From assembly GCA_963978895.1 (NCBI GenBank), contig OZ022239.1, positions 13,445,274-13,509,273 of the forward strand: a DNA stretch of 64,000 nucleotides. Reading direction: 5' to 3'. The first letter of the stretch is position 1. Each line of letters begins with the position of its first letter. The stretch comes from Erpobdella octoculata. Taxonomy: Eukaryota > Annelida > Clitellata > Hirudinida > Erpobdellidae. The notes under the pieces were generated by a model. That model made no database searches and had not been told where the DNA came from. It saw only the letters and a program-made list of their open reading frames with translations. The position numbers and the translations under genes were made by a program. Shown here piece after piece: positions 1 to 30,558 of the stretch.

Positions 1-19583
<19,583 letters not shown>

Positions 19584-22423
19584 TCATAGAACTGCATTCC
19601 CACCACTTCTTACGAAGATGACGATTCAACATTTTCCTTCATTTGCTCAGTTACATTCATAAGGTTTTAAAATCGTGTACGTGATCCAACTTTTAAAATC
19701 GTGTACGTGATCCAACCGAACTGTCGTAAAACAATTTCAATTTTATTTCCTATATGTGACTGTAATAATTTAACAGAGATAGACAATTAAAGAGAGATTT
19801 AGAGGGAGAGCTAGTAATTTTTAATATTATTTTAGTTTGCAATTATTTTCATACCCGAGGTGCAATGGACTGTCCTAAGCGAATTTATACCCCCCTGCTA
19901 CCCCTTTGCTACCACCATGTTCCCTGTGCTCACACCTTTCGATTTGAGCTTTTTCAAATCAATTTTACTTTTTCATTCAGTTTGTATGTCTGTTTGTATG
20001 TTTGTACAGATTTCCGTTTTTCAAATGGTGGTTAAACTGTAACTTGCTGTACAGTCTAGTGGTTCAAAAGGTCAAGGTTGTGACTGTATATTGTCACTTG
20101 TGGTGTTCAAGTCATGACGCAGACTTCTTGTTGTGATTTTTATTTCTTTTCTTCACTTGTTTGTGATTCTTCAAGATTTCCAAGTTATGTGTCTGCTGTG
20201 TTGAGTTATTCATTCACTCAACGACGGCTCTCGTTTCGGTTGTGATTTCTTCAACTCTTTTTTAGTATTTCAAGTTTTTTTCACTAGCAACAATTTCTGC
20301 TTGTTTAATATTTTATTGTTAAACACTTTCTCGAGGTTTCACGACTGGTTGGTTGGTTGGTTGCAGTTTAAAAATTATTCTCATTACATACATTTCATTC
20401 TTAATAACTTTGATACAAAGACATGCAAAATAGTTCATCAATATGCAATGACTATTAAAAAATATTGTAAACTTAATTTCTACATTCTTGAAAATTTCTT
20501 CTATATTCTCGACAGCTATTTTTGTGCTCCAACGCACAATGATTTGGTTTGTCATCATCATCAGCCACAACCCATTTCATCATTAAATAAAACGACCAAC
20601 CACCTTAAAGCAATTTTATGCTAATAAATATGTTTAGCGGCATTTTCAATTCCATTGAATGTTGTACATAATATTGAAACATGCGTTCTTTCAAGATCAT
20701 TTTTTCATTCTTAGTTTTTTTTAATAACATGTTTTTATCAGAAGCTATACTTGAATATGAATGTTATTTCTGCCTCTCTAATAATGCTGAAATGTTTGAT
20801 CACGTTTTGAATTTCTTGTAACTTGTCTTTTCGACATTTTTTCAATTTTCAGTGGTGAAAAATAAATTTTCAATATTTTGGTTTTAAATTAATTTGCGGA
20901 TCATCTTTAAGGTAGAAAATGACCGTTCACCCGAGCTGTTGGTGTGCAAAGAAGTATTCAAATAGCAATTTCAACGTTTGGATTTATGTCCTGAAAAGAG
21001 TTTGATCTTATGATTTTGGATGCTCAATTATAGTCAAACAATTTGAAATAAATTAAATATTAAAATACAGAATTCAAGTGAATGGTAAAAAAATTAAATG
21101 CAAAAAACTAAAGCTTTGGAAACCAGGGGGCGTCATAAGAAAAAAAATAAAGTGACAAAAAACTAAAGTTTTAGATTATTTTACTTTTTTTACTTTCTTT
21201 TTTTTATTTCTCTTTTTTGTGGTGCCCATAGGCTGCAGCCCGTGTAGCCTATGTCTAACTCCGCACCTGGAGAAAAGGATTATTTGCTTGAAAACTCAAT
21301 TACTGAAAATGTAGAATAATTAATATTCAGTATTTAGGTTTTTTAATATAATGAAATACGTGTTTCATTATTTTTCGAAAAATTAGTTTTCATGCTTTGA
21401 CGTTTTGTCCTGGTTAAAACTGGCTGAGTCCATGTCCAGTTCACGGACCGGGCCAGGCCTCAACTTTTGTGCTTATGAAACGGGTCAGTTCGGGTCTAAA
21501 TAACGCCAGGTCTGGAATTTTTTGTCTATAAAATAAGCCGAAACGGGTCTAAAAAATCCGGGTTAGTGCCTACTGATCTGGGATCAACAACTGATCCCAT
21601 GAACAACTGATCCGATGGACAACTGATTTAAGATGGACAACTGATTTAAGATGGTTCAAAATTTGCATCTAATCTATGAATTGGGGCGGCATTGTAATGC
21701 AATCTGTTAACAAGTAAAAATTAAAAATAAATTTTTTTAAAGAAATGCTTTTGAGTTTAGCCGTTTATATCTCAAAAATTCAGGCGTCTATATAGTCTTT
21801 GGTTACATCAGGAGACTCGTAAAAAGTGCGGGCATTCAACGAGACTAATGAATACACTTGGACACGCCTACTTCACCGTCTGGAAGTTTGGTCCACATTT
21901 TATTTTTCTTATAACTTTTTTATTTGGGGTCCCACAACTTTAGTTTTTGTTTCCAAGTCTTAAAGCGTTATTAATATATATTACTGGAAATTTCCATGGC
22001 TATAAAGTGTCCCTAACGCCGTAACGTTGGATCACTATTTTGTCAGTCAGAATCGCAAAATCGCGAGCTAAAAACCATCCCTAGAAAAATTTATTAAATG
22101 TTTTTGTTTCCGTTTCGAAAATAAATAAGCTTGATTTTCAATCCATTATTAATTATTAATCCGTTATTAATCCGTTATTAGGGTAATTTTTGGTAATTTT
22201 TAAAGAAGCGATTTTTTTTAAACAAAAATGGATGTTAATGTAGATAATAATCGTTGTAGCAAACACAATGTTACCATATTGTCGTTTAAAAAAAAATAAA
22301 GTTAGAAGATGACATTTTAATAGAAGAATCGATTACTGAAAGTGGATCTAAAGTTGTCGAAAAACGGTCCTTTTTACAGACCCATAACCCCCCCATTTTA
22401 GGCCGTCTAGTTACGCCTATGGA
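19584..22423. other. 3' flank of the EF-hand gene and intergenic DNA
   Basis: The first kilobase is probably 3' UTR and includes a perfect 26-bp tandem pair (19665-19690, 19691-19716; TTTTAAAATCGTGTACGTGA..). The ORFs at 20.3-20.6 kb show no coding character. From 21.1 kb there are transposon-end-like pieces (CAGGGGGCGTCATAAG near 21126, CCGCACCTGG near 21261) without a matching target duplication, and CGGGTC-rich text at 21.4-21.6 kb. No gene seen. Confidence 0.6.
20586..20866 (+). promoter_or_regulatory. Candidate polyadenylation signals, EF-hand gene
   Basis: AATAAA occurs at 20586, 20623 and 20861, about 1.0-1.3 kb after the stop codon. No closer canonical hexamer was seen, only ATTAAA near 19786. 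Which one is used cannot be decided from sequence. Confidence 0.35.
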
Positions 22424-22434
22424 TACATACATAC

Positions 22435-22465
<31 letters not shown>

Positions 22466-22580
22466 CATACATACATACATACATACATACATACATACAT
22501 ACATACATACATACATACATACATACATACATACATACATACATACATACATACATACATACATACATACATACATACAT
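22424..22580. repeat. (TACA)n microsatellite
   Basis: About 155 bases of nearly perfect TACA repeat. The four ORFs across it (MYVC and TYIH readings) are artefacts. Confidence 0.98.
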
Positions 22581-22639
22581 CAAGAAAAGCATGAATGCGC
22601 AGTAAGCAACTAAGTGATAGCAAAAAAAACAGAGTTATT

Positions 22640-23050
22640 ATACAGGCTGGTTTTTCGATGAAGTATCGCAAAATCATTTTTTGAAAAATGATCCAAAATC
22701 ATTTTTGATCATGTAAATCATTTTTCGATACGTATTGCAAAATTATTTATCGATACGTATCGCAAAATCATTTTTCGATACGTATCGCAAAATCATTTTT
22801 TGATACGTATCGCAAAATCATTTTTTTAATAATTATGGCAGATCTATTTTTGTCTAGTATCGCGAAATCATTTTTTGATAATTTAGCGAAAAAACATTTT
22901 TCGAAAAAGTACCGCAAAATAATTTTTCGATAAAGTATCGCAAAATTATTTTTCGATAAATTATTGAAACATCATTTTTCGATAAAGTATCTTACAATCA
23001 GTTTTCGATAATGTATTGCAGATTAATTTTTCGATAATGTATCGCAAAAT
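22640..23050. repeat. Short-period (about 25-27 bp) satellite
   Basis: Repeats of CGATACGTATCGCAAAATCA + TTTTT occur every 25-27 bases. Copies near 22750-22810 contain the palindrome CGATACGTATCG; later copies drift to CGATAAAGTATCGC. A few degenerate units recur at 48340-48400. Confidence 0.85.
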
Positions 23051-23074
23051 TCCGGAGTTTTCAAAACCTGATAT

Positions 23075-24585
23075 CAGGGGCGAGGGAAACGCGCCTCTTC
23101 CCCCCATTGTAGAATAGTTAAAAATAGTTCACATTAAACAACTCATTAAACAAATTTAAATTATGTTCCTAATATTTAGTAATAAACTTATAAATAAAAT
23201 CAATTTTATATAAAAGTAAATTTAGTCAAGAGTTAAGCTCTCAATAAATGTATACGCTCATTTCAAGCAGAAAAACATTGATGGATTTCCATTTATAGCA
23301 CGCATATGTTTACCATTATTATGTAGTTACATTTTAAATTTTAGTATAAGGGGGTAAATCCATTATACACGAATAAATTTGTAAACAATGGTATAAAAAA
23401 AGTCATCAATTTTTTAAGAGGGAGGACTTTTCTCGCCCCTATGGGCGGGCACTCATGGATGTCATGGGCGACCGCAAGCAGGAGCAAGAAGGGGCACTTG
23501 CCCCCCTGGATTTATGGTTTAAATTTTTTTAGACAAAAATAGACGCTCATTTCAAGCAGAAAAACATTGATGGATTTCCATTTATAATTAAAACATTTAT
23601 AATTAATTGTAACAACTGTGACTCCTTCTATTGTTATATCAATATCATCATTATCATTATCTTTTGGGATGCATCCCCCACGATGCTCTACTTTTTACTC
23701 CATTCACGTTTCTTTAAACACTTTGATTTGAGAAAATTATCCAGAATAACTGATCCACCACTTGTTAAATGGTTTATTCTAAGTATAATATTTGTCTAAG
23801 TAAGTAAGTAAGTAAGTAAGTAAATCTTTATTAACCAGCCTGAAAATGACGCACAGCGGTTTACATTTAAATAATAATAAAAAAAATAAGAATTAAATAA
23901 AAATGAATACAATCGACAATCTAAAGTTAAGGACTTAAAATAAAAGTCTAAAAACTTGTTTTTATCAGAGATTTAATATAGAGTTCGGCATTGTTTAAGT
24001 TATTTTGAGTTATTATGAGTGCAACGATCTATGGATAAAGGTCTAAGCATGTATTAGCTAATAAACTCATGTATAGCTCTTGGCTGTTGTGTAAATGGGC
24101 CTCCAAAAAACATTAGTGTGGGCTTTTACTGATGAATGACTTTTGTTTGATTGTTCCCTCTCATTTTTATAAAATATTTTCCAAATTTGTCTGTAAAGCC
24201 TTAAAGGTACACAAATTTCTATCCAACAATGACAATTTAGCTGTGTAGGAAATAGAAACCTTTCCAACTAAAACATTTTTTGTAATTTTCAGCGTGTTTT
24301 TAAAACATTTTGAAATTTTTATTATGATGTAAAAAAATAAAGTTAACTAAAAATTGTACTGTATATATCCAATTTTAAACAAAAAATTAAAAAAATTTTC
24401 TTGGGGCTCAATTGAGCCCCAACAACTTACACAATTTTGGAAAGAAAAAAGAATAAATCTGAAAGAAAATATGAGAGAAGAGGCGAAAAGCAAAAAAATA
24501 AGAAGCTTGCCCCCCTCTGCAAAAATTCCTGCGGGCACCCATGATGGGTGCGCCTCCCCTTAACAAAATTCTCGATCCGCCCCTG
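23075..24585. mobile_element. Non-coding hAT-like element with 8-bp target duplication
   Basis: Left end CAGGGGCGAGG, right end CGATCCGCCCCTG (inverted CAGGGGCGGATCG), flanked by CCTGATAT (23067-23074) and CATGATAT (24586-24593), 7 of 8 bases alike. It has no transposase ORF. Inside is a perfect 44-bp direct repeat (23254-23297 and 23543-23586) and an AGTA/TAAG tract near 23800. CCCCTATGGGCGGG and CTTGCCCCCC motifs inside suggest nested or composite ends. Confidence 0.65.
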
Positions 24586-24892
24586 CATGATATATTTAAG
24601 GAAATCTAGTATTAAAAATAATTTTCAGACAACATTCTTTCTGCAGTATGGTTCAATATATCAGTAGCGCCTCTGAACAGTTGCGTGGATAGAACGATGG
24701 TTAATGGGCAGATAAATAGCGTTTAGTTATGAAAAATTATGATCACCTAGGTCTGACAATTTAGCTCATTTTGTCTACCACTAGAGCGGATTTTCTTGTA
24801 CTGAAAATAATTTTGCCCATAAATAATATAATACCAATCATAAAAAAAGTTATAACACAAACAACAAATAACCTTGTGAGACGTGTTAACTG

Positions 24893-25112
24893 TTAATCTA
24901 GTGGTTTAGACACCGACTTGGATATCCGTAGTACCCGGGTTTGATCCCAGGTTTGGGCACGTAGTTTTCTTGAGTAAGAAACTAACTAGCTCACAGTTGC
25001 TCAGGTCCTTTCAATCTTAACTGGTCGATAAATGCGTGCTGAATTGTATATGTTTTATGTAGTGGCACCCTAAGTGAGATGACCTTTACCTTTTTACCTT
25101 TTAAAACTTTTT
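24893..25112 (+). mobile_element. tRNA-derived SINE
   Basis: TCTAGTGGTTTAGACACCGA (A-box region) and GGGTTTGATCC (B box, about 24937) are spaced as in a tRNA-like RNA polymerase III promoter. A tRNA-unrelated body follows and ends in ACCTTTTTACCTTTT. There is no intact cloverleaf or CCA context, so it is a SINE and not a tRNA gene. Confidence 0.7.
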
Positions 25113-26420
25113 ACAGCAGTATTTTTATACATTTTTATAAGTCTAATTACTAGATTAAATTTAAAAAAAAAAAATTTTTAAGTATAGTTTTATCTATTAT
25201 TTTAAACTTCAAATAAACAATTTTGGAGCACTTAAGAATCGTTTGCTTTATGTTATAGCTACAGAATTTGTTATAGGTAATAAAAACGCGATTCTCATAT
25301 GTAATGCCAGACCAATTTCAGAAAACGATCCACTTTTAAACAGAATACAAGGAAAATAAAATAAAATTACAGACGAGATTGAACAACATAAGTATTTACT
25401 GTAGCAGTGGTGCACCCACAGGTTGGAGTTTCTGGGGTTTGAAACCCTCCGAAATTATTCTCGAAAAGTTTTTTAATGCATGAAAATGTTATAGTCGGCG
25501 TTCTTAAATTTCTTTCTGGCCATGGGCACACCCAAAGAAGAGGGTTTTGTGGCTAAAACTTTTTGTAGTATTTAATATGTTGTTTATTATTGTAATACAG
25601 AACTTTCCAAATATTTTACTAAATTTGTTTAGCCAATCATAACATATATATTAGCGCTAAAATTCCTCTCTGGCAGATCTCCAAAATTATGAATGTAGTA
25701 CTATCCTAGCTCGACCCGAACCCGACCCGAACCCAAAATTTAAAAAATAAAAAATCCGAACCCGATGTTTGAAAAGCTGAAAACCCAAACCCAAACCCGG
25801 TTTTCGGAAAAATGAAAACCCGAACCAGTACCCCAACCCGAAAATTCAAAATACAAGAACCCGAAAAAGCCAAAAAATGGGTTAGGGTTAATACTCAAAT
25901 ATATTTTTTTTTGTAGAAGTGACTGTTGGTGACGCGATTGAACCCCCAAAAAACGATGAATAGTACCGTGTTGCGAGAATTTAACTTAAACCAACTGTTT
26001 CCTTCGAAGAAGCAATGTGTGAATTTTTTCTATTTCCTCTCTCTCTCTTTCTCTGTGTCTGTCTGCCCCTATCTTTCTGTTTTCATCCTTTTGCTTATTA
26101 CTTCAATGATTAACAATCAATTAGTGAGATAGTCAAATGCTTTGTTCTTTCCACCGTTAACAGCCAATAACTTATATGTAGACATATGCGAGACTTGTAA
26201 AAACAAAATCACAAATTTCGAAGTTAGATAAAGAAATTTGTAGAAAAAAAGAAATAAATTGAAATAAATGAGTAGAAACAAATAAAATTGAAAAAAAATA
26301 AATAAAGAGGCGGAAGTCGGAAAAAGATCGGGAGGCGGTTACTTAAGGAAAGAATATTTTTCAGTTTCTCGTATATCTTTCAGTTAAAGCTTGTAATGTT
26401 TTAGTGTCATAGATGTGCTT
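25113..26420. other. Intergenic AT-rich DNA
   Basis: No gene was recognised. A stretch at about 25705-25870 is built from CCCGAACCCGA / AACCCAAACCC text and resembles low-complexity parts of repeats at 46.6 and 56.4 kb. Pyrimidine-rich simple sequence follows at 26030-26075. Confidence 0.6.
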
Positions 26421-26889
26421 AAGGTTCATACACACTGACCGGTTTTTTCAACCAGCTCCTGTTCGCCAGAACTGGTGCATAGATTATTTTGGCACCAGAG
26501 CACATGTCACACTTAGCCGGTTGTTTTTGTAAACAAATGAGTTATGCACTGCCGGTGACCTCCCGGTAAGTTGTAAGCAACAAAATCCCCCGCTATGGTT
26601 TAGATAGCGCTTTAAAGGGTTTTACAAGAAATTGTGTAACTCGAAAGGTTCTGTCTATCTTTTAATTTGTACATCAAAAGGCTTGTAAAAAAGTAATAAA
26701 ACAATGTGTGGTGGTGTATATAACTCCTTTAAATAGACTTTCAAAGAAAATGAGCTGTTTGAACTCGTTTAAATAGATTTTCTTGGCTCAGAAAACATCG
26801 TAAGAATATTTTTATGCAATCATTTTTATTGTGGCTTTAATATTTTGTCATAAAGAGGTCAAGTTTACATAAACAGGGATTTAACTCGT

Positions 26890-29800
26890 ATTCAAGCAGA
26901 GGAGGCCTACAAAAGGCGGTGTGCTAAAAGAGAATCTCGACAGCCTTTTCCATCTGCATCCTCCTGAAAAGTCTACAACTTTAACACCAACAAATATGAC
27001 AAGTCTGCATAACGAGTTAGGAGAAATGAAGGAAGTCTTTTGTTTATTTGACAGACACATTGATCCAGATCAGCATTTTTTATATCAATTTTACGATCCA
27101 GTTACATATTTAACACCAGATAATCTTTCCAATTTAATTAAAAACTCAACCAATAAGAAATTATCATTCCTTCATGTAAATTGCAGAAGTCTCGTACATA
27201 AAGTTCAAGATTTAATCTTACTAATGCACATGTCCTCAGCTAAAATTGTAGCTGTAACTGAAACATGGCTAAATAAAGAAAACTCTGACAGTATATTCAT
27301 CCCACACTACAATTTTTTTTCAAAACCTCGTGAGGGTAAAAAAGGTGGGGGTGTGGGTTTTTTCATCGATGCTTCTATCGCCTGCTCCATTTTGGTCCAC
27401 AAGGACAAAAATTTACTAATCTCCTCATTCGAATCGTTACTGGTTTCCTTTAGTTGTAATAATAAAAAATTTATTGCTGGGGTGATATATCGACCACCAA
27501 ACTCAAATTTACAAACTTTTCTTGACGAATTGAATCTTTTATTAACTTCCATTGATCACCATAACACTACTATTCTACTGCTGGGTGACTTTAACATAAA
27601 TTTGTTAGATGAAGTTCATGCTTCTCTTGTTTCTGATTTTTTGAACACATTTGCATCTCATTTATTGTTTCCTGCTTTTATAAAACCAACACGGAAAAGT
27701 TCTACGACATCAACAGCAATCGACAATATCTTCACAAACTTCCCTCTTCAAAATACGCTCTCAAAGATACTGATTGATGATTTGTCTGACCATTTTCCAC
27801 TTTACCTTTCTCTTGATCTTGCTTTTCAAATAACCATTTCTAAAGATCAAAAAAACTTCAAAAGACAATTTAAAAACAGTAATTTGTTCCATGTTAAATT
27901 AACTAACAAAGATTGGACTGAAGTCATTCAACAAGGTGAAAATGGTAAAGTGACATCTGCTTATTCATTATTTGTGAAAGAATATCTCCTTGCATATAAT
28001 TTCTGTTTTCCTCTAGAGAAACCCAGACAGAAAAAAGTAAAATTTGACCATGAATGGATGAACTTTACACTTTTCAGACACTGCCGTAAAAAGAACATTC
28101 TCTATCGTAATTTTTTAAAACACCCATCAGAAGAAAATAGAAGAAAATTCATAACTTGTCGCAATAAATTTAAATCCTTAAAAACAACCACAATCAAACA
28201 ACACTACTCTTCTAAATTTGAATCTTATGAAGGTAATATTAATGCAATCTGGAAATTGATAAAGACTTTACTAGGCCAATTCAAATCAAAAGAGCATCAG
28301 GAAAATTTTCTCACAAATGATGGATCCGAAATAAGTTCACCTTCTTTGATTGCTGATATGTTTAACAAGTATTTCTCAAACATTGGGTCAAGCCTTGCAA
28401 AACAAATTCACTCTCAGGGTTCTTATTTCACTGACTTCCTCAAGAACCAAGTGGTCGATTCCATGAATGTCACACCAGTAACATCAACTGAAATCCTCAA
28501 AATTGCAAAAAGTTTAAAAACATCTAGAAGTTGTGGTCCAGATGGTATTGATCCTCTAATAACAAGTCAATCTATCCAACTAATTGTCTCTCCTCTAACA
28601 TCTCTGATCAATAGTTCCCTAACATTTGGAATATTTCCTGACCAATTGAAAATTGCTAAAGTTGTTCCACTTCATAAATCCGGTGAAAAAAATAATGTAA
28701 CAAATTATCGGCCCATTTCAATATTATCTTATTTTTCCAAATTCTTTGAAAAAGTTATGCACACAAGATTATACAGTTACCTATTAAAGTTTTCTCTCTT
28801 TTCACCATACCAATATGGATTTAGAAAAAACCACTCCACATACATGCCACTAGTTGTTCTTCAATCCAAAATCGCTGAAGCTCTAGATCAAGGAAACTTT
28901 GGCATTGGCCTATTCCTAGACCTTGCAAAAGCATTTGACACTGTAAATCATGAAATATTATTGAAGAAGCTTGAGTACTATGGAGTCCGGGGAGTTCCTC
29001 TTGACTGGTTTCGGGATTACATGAAGAACCGATCACAATATGTCTGCTACAACAATGTGTTATCACAATCTTTACCCATCAACTGTGGCGTACCACAGGG
29101 CTCTATATTGGGTCCACTCCTATTTATTATATATATCAATGACTTACCTTTAATTTCTAACCTGTTCAGTTTTTCTTTATTTGCTGATGACACTAGTCTG
29201 TTTGCTTCTGGTGACAATTTGAACATTTTATTTGACAGCGTTAATAATGGTCTCATATGTATTTATGATTGGTTTTGTGCCAATAAGCTTTCTTTAAATG
29301 TAAAAAAAACCAACTATATCATATTTCATCCAAAGAGTAAATCTATTATTACAAAGTCATGTCTCAGCATTTCTGGTGTTTCTATTACCCGTGTCACCTC
29401 ATATAGATTTTTAGGTGTGTTTCTTGATCAACATTTAACATGGACTGATCACATTAAGCATGTTAAATCTAAAGTTTCTAAGTATATTGGAATTATGTAT
29501 AGATTACGTCGTTTTATAGACACAAAAACTTGTATTATGTTGTATTATGCATTTGTCTTTCCCTATATTTCTTACTGCAATATTGTTTGGGCTTCTAATT
29601 ACCCAACTCGTCTTCTTTCTTTACACATTTTGCTCAAACGACTCATCCGTATTATTTTTTTTTTACATCCTCTTTCTTCTTGTAAGTCAAAATTTACTGA
29701 ACATAAGCTTTTAAACATTTATCAAGTCAATCTGTTTCAAATTGGTAATTCTACTCTACCTCAATCCTTTCATGATTTCTTCTTAAAGTCGTCCGATATT

Positions 29801-30282
29801 CATACCCATTTTTTGCGATCATCTAATCTTTTCCGTCCAGAATTTGCAAACACAAGACTAAAAACCTTTTCTATTAAATGTTTAGGTCCGCGTACATATT
29901 CAGTCATCCCTATTTCAATACAGTCCTCTGAGTCCTTTTCATTATTTAAATCTCGTCTTAAATCTCACTTATTAAAATTATAATATATTCTATCATCTCA
30001 GATTCGAACGTATATTGTATATTATTAAATGTTAAATTTTGTTATTTTGTTCAGTTATTTTACCATTCTAAATTTATTGTATTGTATGTACCTGTATTAT
30101 TATTATTCGTAAATGTTTCATCTGCACTGGTCATCCTCAAGCGAGATTCATCTCTTCGGATGTTCCTTTTGGGCACTACTCATTCATTTTTTGTTGCATG
30201 CTTTTATTTCAATTTTTATGTGTTTCTTTAATGTGTTTTTGTATGCCCAATAAACAATGATAAACTAAACTAAAAAAAAAAG
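26890..30282 (+). mobile_element. Non-LTR retrotransposon (LINE)
   Basis: Body of the LINE around the ORF. The 3' UTR of about 290 bases ends in AATAAACAATGATAAACTAA followed by ACTAAAAAAAAA near 30282. The 5' limit is arbitrary, because the junction with the surrounding inverted-end element cannot be placed without another copy. The absence of ORF1 suggests 5' truncation or an ORF2-only family. Confidence 0.75.
26921..29983 (+). CDS. LINE ORF2: AP endonuclease + reverse transcriptase
   Basis: A 1020-codon uninterrupted ORF encoding the replicative protein of a non-LTR retrotransposon. An N-terminal endonuclease/exonuclease/phosphatase fold spans about residues 80-320, with VTETWL, GVIYRPPN, LLGDFNINLL and LSDHFPLY motifs. 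A reverse transcriptase follows at about residues 520-840: SCGPDGID, NYRPISIL, LFLDLAKAFDTVNH, GVPQGSILGPLLFIIYIND and the catalytic FADD. A C-terminal region with FLGVFLD and HILLKRLIRI-type motifs follows. There is no frameshift or stop. ORF1 is not visible. The endonuclease type and RT motifs suggest the CR1/Jockey group; the clade is not settled. The codon at 26921 is the first available Met; another Met follows at 26996. Confidence 0.93.
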   Translation: MLKENLDSLFHLHPPEKSTTLTPTNMTSLHNELGEMKEVFCLFDRHIDPDQHFLYQFYDPVTYLTPDNLSNLIKNSTNKKLSFLHVNCRSLVHKVQDLILLMHMSSAKIVAVTETWLNKENSDSIFIPHYNFFSKPREGKKGGGVGFFIDASIACSILVHKDKNLLISSFESLLVSFSCNNKKFIAGVIYRPPNSNLQTFLDELNLLLTSIDHHNTTILLLGDFNINLLDEVHASLVSDFLNTFASHLLFPAFIKPTRKSSTTSTAIDNIFTNFPLQNTLSKILIDDLSDHFPLYLSLDLAFQITISKDQKNFKRQFKNSNLFHVKLTNKDWTEVIQQGENGKVTSAYSLFVKEYLLAYNFCFPLEKPRQKKVKFDHEWMNFTLFRHCRKKNILYRNFLKHPSEENRRKFITCRNKFKSLKTTTIKQHYSSKFESYEGNINAIWKLIKTLLGQFKSKEHQENFLTNDGSEISSPSLIADMFNKYFSNIGSSLAKQIHSQGSYFTDFLKNQVVDSMNVTPVTSTEILKIAKSLKTSRSCGPDGIDPLITSQSIQLIVSPLTSLINSSLTFGIFPDQLKIAKVVPLHKSGEKNNVTNYRPISILSYFSKFFEKVMHTRLYSYLLKFSLFSPYQYGFRKNHSTYMPLVVLQSKIAEALDQGNFGIGLFLDLAKAFDTVNHEILLKKLEYYGVRGVPLDWFRDYMKNRSQYVCYNNVLSQSLPINCGVPQGSILGPLLFIIYINDLPLISNLFSFSLFADDTSLFASGDNLNILFDSVNNGLICIYDWFCANKLSLNVKKTNYIIFHPKSKSIITKSCLSISGVSITRVTSYRFLGVFLDQHLTWTDHIKHVKSKVSKYIGIMYRLRRFIDTKTCIMLYYAFVFPYISYCNIVWASNYPTRLLSLHILLKRLIRIIFFLHPLSSCKSKFTEHKLLNIYQVNLFQIGNSTLPQSFHDFFLKSSDIHTHFLRSSNLFRPEFANTRLKTFSIKCLGPRTYSVIPISIQSSESFSLFKSRLKSHLLKL

Positions 30283-30558
30283 TCTGATCAATTTAGGCAC
30301 TTTATCATCGGTCCACTCCATCGTAACTTCTATTTATTAAAATAAGAGTAAACAAACCAATCATCCAATCAGAGCGTAAGTTTCTCAACCAGTTCTGGAG
30401 AGAAACAGAACATGCATCGGCCGGCAAAATCTGGCACCAGAATCTGGACGTGAATAAATTAACATAATTTCTGGACGCGGTTTTCGTGACACACACTCCA
30501 GATTCTGGTGCCGAACGACTGGTACCAGCGAAAACTGGTCAGTGTGTACTGGGCTTTA

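Larger units (their letters stand above)
26422..30558. mobile_element. DNA element with inverted ends, split by a LINE
   Basis: Left side TCATACACACTGACCGG (26429 on) with CCAGAACTGGTGC; right side GACTGGTACCAGCG...CTGGTCAGTGTGTACTGGGC. TACACACTGACC is a perfect 12-bp inverted match and the adjoining 50 bases are imperfect inverted matches rich in CTGGTGCC/GGCACCAG. TAA/TTA-like bases sit outside. This could be a PIF/Harbinger-like miniature element; the class is uncertain. Confidence 0.55.

Noticed and set aside
20301..20624. 107-codon ORF after the EF-hand gene
   Set aside because: No family, no codon bias, overlapping an equally long antisense ORF; lies in probable 3' UTR.
21126..21262. 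Possible hAT element between CAGGGGGCGTCAT and CGCACCTGG
   Set aside because: Ends match only weakly and the flanking 8 bases do not repeat.
22286..22677. Several MYVC/TYIH ORFs on both strands
   Set aside because: Pure frame readings of the (TACA)n microsatellite.
22640..23050. Regularly spaced short repeats, CRISPR-like at first sight
   Set aside because: There are no unique spacers of constant length; units are contiguous and drift. The genome is eukaryotic and the array is a satellite.
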